The position numbers and the translations under genes are program-made. Shown here piece after piece: positions 16,576 through 24,375 of a DNA stretch of 34,338 nucleotides (the first letter of the stretch is position 1; each line of letters begins with the position of its first letter). The notes beneath the pieces are model-generated. The model was given only the letters and a program-made list of their open reading frames with translations, was not told where the DNA came from and made no database searches. This DNA comes from CAZCEC01 sp964497615 (GTDB taxonomy: Bacteria; Chloroflexota; Anaerolineae; Anaerolineales; UBA6663): positions 1 through 34,338 of the forward strand of contig CAZCEC010000068.1 in assembly GCA_964497615.1 (NCBI GenBank). Reading direction: 5' to 3'.

Positions 16576-16653
16576 CACGTGGGCCTATGGGCAAGTGAAC
16601 GCGCGAGGCAGCCAGCCCTCACACGTGCTCACATGCTCACACGCTCACTTGCC
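16576..16653 (-). repeat. octanucleotide array with inverted arms between MoxR and DUF58 genes
   Basis: Phased units CTCACATG, CTCACACG and CTCACTTG run from 16628 to 16651, preceded by CTCACACGTG (16618-16627). GGCAAGTGAACG (16590-16601) is complementary to 16642-16653 with one mismatch, and CACGTG occurs at 16576 and 16622. The array covers the MoxR stop codon (16645-16647). The design matches the 13157-13231 element although the octamer sequence is different. Confidence 0.7.
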
Positions 16654-17670
16654 GTCCTTCGGCACCTTGTCCAGCAATTCTGCCACCACGTCGTCCGTCG
16701 TCACGCCCTCCGCCTGCCCCTCGAAGTTGAGCAGCAGCCGGTGGCGCAGCGCCGCCGGGGCCACGGCGGCCACGTCGTCAAAGGCCACGTTCAGGCGGCC
16801 CGCGAACAGCGCCGTGATCTTCGCGCCCAGCACCAGCGCCTGCGCCCCGCGCGGCGAGGCCCCGTAGCGCAGGAACTGCTTCACCTTTGGCGGCGCGGCC
16901 GGGTGGTCGGGGTGCGAGGCCACCACCACCCGCGCCACATAGTCCGCGACGTGCGCGGCGATGGGGATTTGCCGGGCCAGCCTGCCCATCGCCACAATCT
17001 GCGCGCCGGTAGCGGCCTTGCCCGCCGTGGGGTTCTGCTGGCCGGTGGTGCGGCCCAGAATCTCCACCAGGTCGCCCGACGACGGAAAGCTCACGTTGAC
17101 CTTGAATAGGAAGCGGTCCAACTGCGCCTCGGGCAGCGGGTAGGTGCCTTCCATCTCAATTGGGTTCTGGGTCGCCAGCACGAAGAAGGGCTCGTCCAGC
17201 CGGTAGGTACGCTTCGCCACCGTCACCGACTTCTCCTGCATCCCCTCCAGCAGCGCCGACTGCGTCTTGGGCGTGGCCCGGTTGATCTCGTCCGCCAGCA
17301 CCAGGTTGGCAAAGATCGGGCCGGGCTGAAAGCGAAACTCGCGCCGGCCGTCGCTCGTCTCCTCCAGGATGTCGGTTCCCACGATGTCGGCCGGCATCAG
17401 GTCTGGCGTGAACTGGATACGCGAGAACTGGAGCGTCAGCGCATCGGCCAGGGTCTTGATGAGCATGGTCTTGCCCAGCCCCGGCACGCCCTCCAGCAGC
17501 GCGTGTCCCCCCGCCACCAGGCAGATGAGCACATGCCGCACCACCTCCGCCTGTCCCACGATCACCTTGCCCACCTCGGCTTCGATATCGGCCGCCGTGT
17601 CGCGGAATTCCTGGACGGTCATGCCGCCCGGCACAATCGCCTCAACCTGCGTCTGGGTCGGAGCTTCCAT
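16645..17670 (-). CDS. MoxR-family AAA+ ATPase
   Basis: 341 aa. Walker A GVPGLGKT (61-68), Walker B LVLADEINRA (123-132), sensor 1 in FVLATQNPIEMEGTYPLPEAQLDRF, and the C-terminal lid domain (GASPRGAQALVLGAK). The length is typical. It is a cytosolic ATPase thought to remodel or chaperone partners through DUF58 and VWA proteins, all encoded directly downstream. ATG 17670 has AGGAAA upstream. It is separated from DUF58 by 76 bp of octamer repeat and from the upstream gene by a REP-like element, so it may be transcribed separately from the exporter genes. Confidence 0.95.
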   Translation of the reverse strand: MEAPTQTQVEAIVPGGMTVQEFRDTAADIEAEVGKVIVGQAEVVRHVLICLVAGGHALLEGVPGLGKTMLIKTLADALTLQFSRIQFTPDLMPADIVGTDILEETSDGRREFRFQPGPIFANLVLADEINRATPKTQSALLEGMQEKSVTVAKRTYRLDEPFFVLATQNPIEMEGTYPLPEAQLDRFLFKVNVSFPSSGDLVEILGRTTGQQNPTAGKAATGAQIVAMGRLARQIPIAAHVADYVARVVVASHPDHPAAPPKVKQFLRYGASPRGAQALVLGAKITALFAGRLNVAFDDVAAVAPAALRHRLLLNFEGQAEGVTTDDVVAELLDKVPKDGK

Positions 17671-17706
17671 GAGAGTTTCCTATTGAATTAGTCTGGCAGA
17701 CAGAAT

Positions 17707-17768
17707 GGTCATACCGAGGCGTTCGCCCGCCCCCAGCGAAGCTCGACGGGAGTGGCCGAGGAATCCGC
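17707..17768 (+). repeat. REP-like element GTCATTCCGAGGCG, copy C
   Basis: Head GGTCATACCGAGGCG (17707-17721) and tail GGCCGAGGAATCCGC (17754-17768), with a different 32-nt core from copies A and B. It has the same + strand orientation as the others although the flanking genes point the other way, so its direction is not tied to transcription. Confidence 0.65.
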
Positions 17769-17786
17769 GCCGATCAGCCATACCGC

Positions 17787-19472
17787 TCAGTTCGGCGCCA
17801 GCGAGCTAAAGTAAATGCGGATGATGTCTTCCATGTCCAGCGGGTACGTCCCGCTGTCCATCGCCTCGTACACTGAGTCCAGGTATCCCGCATAGACCTC
17901 ATCATAGGGCACCGTCACGTCGCCAAAGTCGGTCGGGTTGGTGTCGCCCTCGCCAATCACCTCGCCGCTGGGGTCGCCGTCGCCCTCAATCGTCACGTCC
18001 GTCCCCCCATCGCCCCCCAGCCGGTCAGGCACATAGATCTCCTCATACGACCGTTCGCCGCCGTCGCCCGGTCCGTTGCCCTGTCCGATCGGGTCCGTGC
18101 CAGCCTCGCCCCCCTGCCCCTCGCCGCTGCCTTCGCCTTGGCCGGACCCGCTGCCCTGACCATCGCCTTCGCCCTGCCCTTGCCCCTCGCCCTGGCCCTG
18201 GCCTTCACCCTGACCCTCCCCTTGCCCCTGCCCCTCACCCTGGCCTTGGCCCTCTCCCTGACCTTCACCCTGGCCCTGGCCTTCACCTTGACCCTCGCCC
18301 TGCCCCTCGCCGCCGGCCTGGGCCACGGCCTCTTGCGCCTCGCCAGCAGCCTCAGCCGCTTCGGCCGCAGCCTCAGCCGCCGCCGCCGCTGCCGCCGCCT
18401 CGGAGATCGCCGCGGCGGCATTGTCCAGCGCCGCCTCCGCGGCGGCGGTGTCCCCGTTTTGCAGCGCCTCGGCGGCCGCCTGAAGCTGCTCCGCCACTGC
18501 CGGGTTGCTATCAGCCAATTGCTCGGCCGCGGCCGCCAACTGCTCGGCCAGCGCCTGCTGTTCGGCCTCGCTCAGTTGCGAAAGGTCCAGGTCGCTCAGC
18601 GCCTCGGCGGCCGCTTCCAGGTCGCCATTCGCCAGCGCCTCGCCCGCCTCCTCCGTCGTGGGATTCTGGCTCAGGGTGTCGGCCGCCTCTTGAAGCGCCT
18701 CCGCCGTGTCCTGCGCACTGGGGTCGGCCAGCGCTTCCAACTGCTCCTGCGTGTCCGCCAGGATTTCGACGGCCTGCTCCTGCGTCAGGTCGCCGGCCTC
18801 CAACTGCTCAATCGCCTCGTCCAGCGGCTCGGTCAGCGCATCCCTTTGTTCTTCCGTCAGGTCGGGGTTGTTCTCAATCGCCTCGCGAGCCGCTTCCAGC
18901 GCCTCGATCTGTTCAGCAATGGCTTGCTCCACCGCAATCTGTTCGGCCAGGATGGCCTGTTGCGGGTTGGGCAGATACAGCGAAGCCCCCAGGGCCGCAG
19001 CGGCAACGACCACTGACAGCAAGTCGCGTCTATCCAGACGGATGGGCAAGTGGCGGGCGGGCGTCACGCGCCGCGCTGCGGCGGCCGCATCCGCCCATTG
19101 GTCGCGCCGCAGCCAGGCGGGCACAGCCGTCTGGTCCTGCGCCAACTCCATGGCGGTTGAGGTCCGCTCCCTCAGTCCGAAGAGTTGATCAAAATAGCGG
19201 GCGGCGCGCAGCTTGGGGCGCGGCCAAAAGTAGGCCAGCGCCAGCGCCATGCCAAAGCCCACCAGCGCCAGGGCCACGCCCAGGCCCAGCAGTGCCGGCA
19301 CCGGCAGCAGCGGCCTCAGCCGGGCCAGCACCGAAAGCGCCAGGCCCAGGATCAGCCCCGCCGCCAGGCCCCGCACCGACCACAGCACGGCATCCCGCAG
19401 CCGCAGCCGGATCAGCCAATCGGCCAGGCGCGCTTCAACTTCGCGCAGTGAGGCATCTCGCTGAGTGTCCAC
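17787..19472 (-). CDS. membrane protein with helical Ala/Glu region and Gly-Gln-Glu repeat tract (DUF4175-like)
   Basis: 561 aa. Three hydrophobic segments (about 33-53, 58-82, 150-168) surround a basic cytosolic loop. Residues 175-385 are an Ala/Glu/Gln-rich, probably coiled-coil region. Residues 387-456 are a nearly perfect GEGQ/GQGQ repeat, and the end is acidic (YEEIYVPDRLGG to YFSSLAPN). The layout recalls DUF4175 proteins, which also combine N-terminal helices with Gln/Gly repeats, but kinship is only inferred. Translation starts at GTG 19472 with AGGTGA just upstream. It sits between the ABC exporter and MoxR genes, so it may be a membrane partner or substrate of that system. Confidence 0.78.
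   Translation of the reverse strand: MDTQRDASLREVEARLADWLIRLRLRDAVLWSVRGLAAGLILGLALSVLARLRPLLPVPALLGLGVALALVGFGMALALAYFWPRPKLRAARYFDQLFGLRERTSTAMELAQDQTAVPAWLRRDQWADAAAAARRVTPARHLPIRLDRRDLLSVVVAAAALGASLYLPNPQQAILAEQIAVEQAIAEQIEALEAAREAIENNPDLTEEQRDALTEPLDEAIEQLEAGDLTQEQAVEILADTQEQLEALADPSAQDTAEALQEAADTLSQNPTTEEAGEALANGDLEAAAEALSDLDLSQLSEAEQQALAEQLAAAAEQLADSNPAVAEQLQAAAEALQNGDTAAAEAALDNAAAAISEAAAAAAAAEAAAEAAEAAGEAQEAVAQAGGEGQGEGQGEGQGQGEGQGEGQGQGEGQGQGEGQGEGQGQGEGQGQGEGDGQGSGSGQGEGSGEGQGGEAGTDPIGQGNGPGDGGERSYEEIYVPDRLGGDGGTDVTIEGDGDPSGEVIGEGDTNPTDFGDVTVPYDEVYAGYLDSVYEAMDSGTYPLDMEDIIRIYFSSLAPN
18105..18314 (-). repeat. in-frame GEGQ/GQGQ coding repeat
   Basis: About 70 codons in near-perfect alternation of Gly with Glu or Gln, from a 6/12-nt DNA repeat. 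Such tracts are prone to slippage, but the frame is intact across it here. The encoded segment should be a flexible, acidic, disordered linker. Confidence 0.9.
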
Positions 19473-19535
19473 CCGTCACCTATCCCGCATTCACCCGTAT
19501 ATCACCTTAACGCTCTTCAACCCGCTCCCGTTCCC

Positions 19536-20510
19536 CTACTGCTCCGCCCGCCTCACCGCCAAGATACTCGCCACCGTCATCAGCGCGCCCAGCAGCAGGC
19601 AGAAGACGATGAAGGGCGCCCAGGGCGAAATGAGCGGCACATTCACGCCGTTGCTCAGGGGGATTTCGAAGTAGAAGGCTGTCTGCTCCGTCACCAGCAG
19701 CACCTCGGTCGCGACAGCGGTAGCGATCGGGTTCGTCACGATCAGCAGGCCCAGCCCGTAGATCAGCACGACCTCCAGCAGCGGGCCGGGGGTAGTGTTG
19801 TAGAAGAAGAGATTGGTGAGCGGCAGCACCGCCATGAGGATCAGCGGCAGGCCCAGCGTGGCCATCAGCGCAAAGGCATACGTCAGCACCGTGGAGCCCA
19901 GCGTGCGGCGCATAAAGGATGAGAAGAACACGCCCGACGCGCCAAACAGAAAGGCCGTCGCCACCAGCACCAGCGTGGCAATGACCACTTCCTCCGGCGA
20001 GACGCCGCCCAGCAGGAACGCCAGGCTCTGCAAAGGAAACGCCGCGATCAGCAGCAGCAAAATGAATGACAGGGCCGAGGCCAGCTTGCCCAGCACCAGC
20101 CCCCCGGCCGACAGCAGGGTTGTGCGCAGCAAATCGTAGGTCTGCCGTTCGCGCTCGCCGCTGATGGCCCCGGCCGTAAAGGCCGGCGCGATAAAGCACA
20201 CCAGCAGCAGTTCGATGCCCACCACCGCCCCAAACACGAATTTGCCCACCACCTGGCTGCTGGTGCCGTTGTATACGTCATTGGTCGAGGCCACATACAC
20301 CATGTACAACAGCGTCACAAACCCGCTCATCAGCAGCAGATATACCGTCAGCACGATAAAGGCCCGCGGACCCCGCATGCGCCCGCGCAATTCCTTCAGC
20401 ACCACCGGGTTGCGGGTGAGCCACTGGCGCAGTCCACGGGTCGGCGCAGCCGATGGCGCGCTCGGCGCGGGTGGGTTGGGGGCGGGCACGGCGGTTTCGG
20501 CGGCACTCAT
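19536..20510 (-). CDS. ABC-2 type transporter permease
   Basis: 324 aa, about six membrane helices after a Pro/Ala-rich cytosolic N-terminus (1-30). NPVVLKELRGRMR (34-46) followed by the first helix, and AGAISGERERQTYDLLRTT after the second or third helix, are hallmarks of ABC-2 permeases of the export type (the GldF/CcmB/NatB-like branch). It pairs with the ATPase encoded upstream: ATG 20510 overlaps the ATPase stop by one base (TGATG), which indicates coupled translation. The substrate is unknown; the neighbours suggest an envelope role. Confidence 0.9.
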   Translation of the reverse strand: MSAAETAVPAPNPPAPSAPSAAPTRGLRQWLTRNPVVLKELRGRMRGPRAFIVLTVYLLLMSGFVTLLYMVYVASTNDVYNGTSSQVVGKFVFGAVVGIELLLVCFIAPAFTAGAISGERERQTYDLLRTTLLSAGGLVLGKLASALSFILLLLIAAFPLQSLAFLLGGVSPEEVVIATLVLVATAFLFGASGVFFSSFMRRTLGSTVLTYAFALMATLGLPLILMAVLPLTNLFFYNTTPGPLLEVVLIYGLGLLIVTNPIATAVATEVLLVTEQTAFYFEIPLSNGVNVPLISPWAPFIVFCLLLGALMTVASILAVRRAEQ

Positions 20511-21493
20511 CAGGATACAATCCCCTTGGTCGCGTGCATGAACACATCTTCCAGGTCGTGCACCGTCTCGGTGAAGCGCAGCACCGGCAGGCCGCGGCCC
20601 ACCAGGTCGCGCAGCAGTGCGCTCACGGCTTCGTCCTCGCCGCTAAAATCCACTTCCAGGGTCTGCGCGTCGGCCGGGGCGCCCTCCGGCGGCGCGCCGT
20701 TGCCGCCCTCCGATTTCGCCAGCCGCGTCTCGATCACCCCCTCGCGGCCCGCCAGCGCCACCTGCGCTTCCTCGGCGTGGCCCAGCAGAGTGATGTGCAG
20801 CCGGCGATGCGGGCGCAGCCGGCGCTGCATCTCCGCCAGGCTGCCCTCGGCCACCAGCTTGCCCGCTTCCACGATGCCCACCTGCGTGCAGATTTCGGCC
20901 ACATCGGCCAGGATGTGGGTCGAGAAGAAAATCGTCTTGCCCAGCCGGCTCAACTCGAGCAGCAGCTCGCGGATTTCAATGCGGGCGCGCGGGTCCAGGC
21001 CGGAGGCAGGCTCATCCAGGATCAGTACCTGCGGGTCGTGCGCCAGCGTGCGCGCCAGGCACAGCCGCTGCTTCATGCCGCGCGAAAGCGTGTCCACCAT
21101 GTCGTCGCGCCGGTGGCTCAGGTCCACCAGTTCCAGCAAGTCTTTGATCAGGCCCGCCCGCGTCGCCTCGGGGATTTCATAGCAGGCGGCGAAGAAGTCC
21201 AGGTACTCCCACACCCGCATGTCGTCATACACGCCGAAAAAGTCCGGCATGTAGCCGATGGCCCGCCGCACCCCGCGCGGGTCGCGCGTGATGGACGCGC
21301 CCGCCACCCACCCCTCGCCTGAGGTCGGCTGGAGCAGCGTCGTGATCATCCGCATGGTGGTTGTCTTGCCCGCGCCATTCGGCCCCACAAACCCGTAGAT
21401 GGCGCCCTGCTCCACGCGCAGCGACAGATCGCTCACCGCCGCCAGCCGGCCATAGCGTTTGGTCAGATTCTTGGTTTCCAGGATTACGGTCAA
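20510..21493 (-). CDS. ABC transporter ATP-binding protein (ABC-2 exporter)
   Basis: 327 aa. Walker A GPNGAGKT (37-44), Q-loop region IGYMPDFFGVYDDMRVWEYL, signature LSRGMKQR (136-143; a common variant of LSGGQ in this branch), Walker B VLILDEP (156-162) and the H-loop STHIL. A C-terminal extension of about 100 aa (from 225) is typical of the NatA/GldA-like drug and lipid exporters. The only possible start in frame is TTG 21493, since a TGA lies four codons further upstream. It falls inside an octamer repeat and has no Shine-Dalgarno. It is coupled to the permease by a TGATG overlap. Confidence 0.93.
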   Translation of the reverse strand: MTVILETKNLTKRYGRLAAVSDLSLRVEQGAIYGFVGPNGAGKTTTMRMITTLLQPTSGEGWVAGASITRDPRGVRRAIGYMPDFFGVYDDMRVWEYLDFFAACYEIPEATRAGLIKDLLELVDLSHRRDDMVDTLSRGMKQRLCLARTLAHDPQVLILDEPASGLDPRARIEIRELLLELSRLGKTIFFSTHILADVAEICTQVGIVEAGKLVAEGSLAEMQRRLRPHRRLHITLLGHAEEAQVALAGREGVIETRLAKSEGGNGAPPEGAPADAQTLEVDFSGEDEAVSALLRDLVGRGLPVLRFTETVHDLEDVFMHATKGIVS

Positions 21494-21520
21494 TTCGTCA
21501 ACTCGTCAGTTGGTCAACCG
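21489..21520 (-). repeat. octanucleotide array overlapping a start codon
   Basis: Four 8-nt units in phase on the + strand, all beginning GTCA: GTCAATTC, GTCAACTC, GTCAGTTG, GTCAACCG. The first unit contains the TTG start codon of the ABC ATPase gene. CAACT/AGTTG within it could form a small hairpin in the leader. Confidence 0.65.
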
Positions 21521-21532
21521 GAAAGTCTATCG

Positions 21533-21644
21533 TCTTCGTCCGTCGCCGGTCGTCGGTCGTCCGTCGTCGGATTTCGGCATTCCGTCCTTCGTCTTCCGTC
21601 CTTCGTCTGCGCCCTGCCTCTTGCCTTCTGCCTTCGGTCGTCCT
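21533..21644 (+). repeat. heptanucleotide tandem array, copy 3
   Basis: Sixteen 7-nt units keep exact phase over 112 bases (CGGTCGT, CCGTCGT, CCGTCCT, TCGTCTT and, later, CCTCTTG, CCTTCTG). It ends one base before the stop codon of the large membrane protein gene. The first half is nearly the same as the array before argS; the second half drifts to a CNTCTTG-like unit. There is no protein-like frame and no promoter. Confidence 0.85.
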
Positions 21645-21645
21645 G

Positions 21646-24133
21646 CTATTGGCTCGCCGCCAGCGTAAAGTCCAGCCGCTCCACGCTCACCTGCAGTTGG
21701 CCGTTGTTCTGTATCCGCACCTGGATTTGCCCGCCGGGGCCCACGAACCGCTCCGGTTGCGGGATATCCGTGTCGCCCCACATGACCGGCGGCACTTCCA
21801 CCCACACGCCCTCCGCGAAGTCCCACACGGCGATATCCACCGTGGCGGTGCCGCTCAGCCCGTAGCTGGTCAGGTGCATGGTAAGTGTCTCGACCTCGGT
21901 GTACGGCACCACTTGCGCCGGCACAAAGCGCAGCAGAAATTCGTTGCCCTGGTACAGGTACATATCATACGGCGTAGGCGAGGTGTTGGGGTTGGTATTC
22001 AGGGGCGTCCACTGCATCAGCGCCGGGGGAATCACCACCTGCCCGCCGCCCAAGTCCAGCTTGGGCGGCAGCGCCACGAGGTACAGGGTCCGGTCAATCG
22101 TCTCGAAGCTGCGTCCCACCACTTCCACCGGCACGGGCGAGGTGTCCGTCCACCCGGCCAGATACACGCCGCTGCCCCGCGCGCTGCCGCTGTACGAGTC
22201 GATCATGGACGACAGCAGCGAGTAGCGCCGGAACTGCTCCCGGTCGTTGTAGTAATAGGTGTTGCCCAGGATATCGTCAATCGTCGAATCATAGCTGCTG
22301 GGCGTGAACCAGGTGGGCGGGAAGGCCGAGACCTGCCCCGCCAGCGCCGGCAGCACATCGTTCGACGGCGCCACCGAGGCCCGCGCGTTCAGCAGCGACA
22401 GACTGACGTTGATGGAGGCGCCGGGGCCCAGGTCGCCCAACCGGTCCACCGTGCCCGGCCCCAGCAGCACGGCATCCTGCAAGATCAAGTCGCTGCCATT
22501 GACCAACGTTCCGTGAATTCGGCCCGCAGCCGTGCTCACGTCCAGCACCAGGTCCGCCTCGAACCGCGGCGCCGCCACCTGCCCTTGCACCACGAACGGC
22601 TCAACCGCGCCCACCTCCAGGCGCACGTCGGGGATCACGAATGCGTCCGCCTGCTCTACGGTAAACGTGGCGCCCTGCGCGCCGTAGGTGTCCACCGGCA
22701 TGGGACGCGCCAGGAAGCCGCCGCTAAAGGCCAGGTCGTATTCGGTACGGCGCGGCGAGAACAGCCCCACCACGCCTTCCACTCGCGCAAAGTCGGCATC
22801 CGGCCACACCTGCACCACCGCCAGCCGGTGCAGGCTGGCCTGCGCGCCGCGCAACTGATACCCGGTGAGGTAGGNNNNNNNNNNTGAACACCAGCACCAG
22901 CCCTGGAATGGTGACCCACGCCAACTCGCGCCGCTTGAGCCGCTTGAGCACGAGGTAATTCACCGGCCCCACCGCCACCAGATAGAGCCCCAGGAAGCCG
23001 CAAATCTGAAAAGCTGAGGGGAAGTCCAGGCCGGGCAGCGCGTTCACGGCGTCGCGAGCTGAATACCAGTTGCGCATGCCGTTGGCCCAACTGGGCCGCT
23101 GGGCCGTGCCCGCCAGGATGTTGCGGAACAGCCCCTCCACGCCGTCCCAGCCCCGCAGCGGGTCGAACCCCGGGTCGAGCGCGATGAACGTCACCTGCCC
23201 AAATCCCATCCGCCGCGAGACCACCACCGGTACGCCGTTCGCGGAGGCCTGGACCGCCGCATCTTCGCTCAACGCCCCCACCGCGGCCACGCCCGCGCCC
23301 GCAGGTGTCGCGGCTGCCGCGTAGCTCGCCAGCCCGCCCAGGTCCGTCAGGGTCTGCGTGCCCGCTGGCGCCAGGGGCAACAGATCGCCCAGCCCGGCGG
23401 CGGTGCGCTGCCAGGTAGGGCCGCCCGCCACAATGAGCCGCCCGCCCGCCGCCACCCAGCCCGCCAGTGCGCTTCGCTGGTCGGCCGAAAGCACCCCCGT
23501 ATCCGCATCCGAGACCACCAGCACATCCAGCGAGTGCCAGGCATAGGCCACCGGCGGCAGGTCCACCGCCTCCAGTTGGGCCACAAAGGTCGTGCCATTC
23601 ATCGGTTCCACCTTGGCCAGCACGGCATAGGCCGATGGGGATCCGGACATCACGCCATAGATCAAGTCACTGGCGCTGGCCTGCACCACCCGCACCGTCG
23701 CGGTGGCCCGTTCATTGCCCTCCACCAGCAAGGTGGCCTTGAGCGAACTGATGAAGCCTTCCGTGGGGATGTAGAGGAATAGCTCACGCCGCGACTGCGT
23801 GGGCAGTTCGACGGCGCGTGTAACGATGATGTCGTTGCTGTTGAAGCGCGGGGCCTCCACACGCAGCGTCCCGCTGACGTCCGGCCCGTCATTGGCCACG
23901 GTGATGCGCAGCGGCACCCACCGCAGTTCCTTGTAGTACCCGTCGAAACCGGCGACGGCTGTCAGCGTGATGGGCGCTGCCTGCGCCGCGCCGCCCGCCT
24001 CGGCCGGGGGCAGTGCCCGCGGGGCCGCCACGAACAGCCCCGCCAGCAGCGCAGCCAGGCCGCCCCGCCGCAGCCAGGGATGGCCTAGCCCAGCCAACGT
24101 TCGCTTCAGCAGTGTGGCGAGCGCGGAAAGCAT
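21646..24133 (-). CDS. large membrane-anchored protein with amidotransferase-like domain, interrupted by an assembly gap
   Basis: About 826 aa if the gap is short. ATG 24133 (MLSALATLLKRTLAG) starts a signal/anchor region with a hydrophobic stretch and AEAGGAAQA. Beta-sandwich repeats follow, then an amidotransferase-like fold (LDVLVVSDADTGVL; WVAAGGRLIVAGGP). A paired-helix region comes next (FQICGFLGLYLVAVGPVNYL; then WVTIPGLVLVF), where the N run at 22875-22884 interrupts. The frame resumes as YLTGYQLRGAQASLHRLAVV and ends in a beta-rich domain. Upstream and downstream frames agree only if the true gap length is a multiple of three; ten Ns is a placeholder. No known function. It is encoded directly before an ABC-2 exporter, a position reminiscent of GldG-type partner proteins. 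Confidence 0.8.
22875..22884. other. assembly gap (10 N)
   Basis: Ten ambiguous bases join two contigs inside one gene. It is an artefact of assembly, not biology; it splits the large membrane protein into two apparent frames. Confidence 0.98.
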
Positions 24134-24375
24134 GACACCTACCTGTCTGTCCGCCCCGAGCAGGCGGTCGTTGGACGGTGATGGGATTCTATCGCCAACG
24201 CTTGGCTGGCACAATGCCCCTGGGTGCTTGCATTCTCCCCGTGAGCCAGACGTTATCGCCTACTACGCGGTTCCATCAGCCGGGTTGCACTTGTACCACG
24301 CGCACTATCTTACGTCAATCGGGTGGGACTGCATCCCCGCCGCGCCCGCTGCACCGCGCGACTGCTGTACCGCGC
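24134..24375. other. 242-bp non-coding spacer
   Basis: Between the large membrane protein gene and the third LysM-M23 gene. Apart from the candidate promoter at 24186-24214 there is no open frame with coding character, no strong hairpin and, unlike most spacers here, no clear 7- or 8-nt array. Confidence 0.6.
24186..24214 (-). promoter_or_regulatory. candidate promoter of the large membrane protein-ABC genes
   Basis: On the minus strand: TTGTGC (24214-24209), 17-bp spacer, TAGAAT (24191-24186). It would give a leader of about 45 nt with GGTAGGTG before the ATG at 24133. The -10 is good and the -35 only half matches. Confidence 0.45.

Noticed and set aside
18105..18314. Possible CRISPR or non-coding tandem repeat
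   Set aside because: The repeat is in frame within one gene, has no spacers of constant length and encodes a GEGQ tract.
21646..22854. Separate 402-residue gene after the N gap
   Set aside because: Its apparent start is a TTG inside a continuing frame (YLTGYQLRG upstream of it); it is the 3' part of the gene interrupted by the gap.
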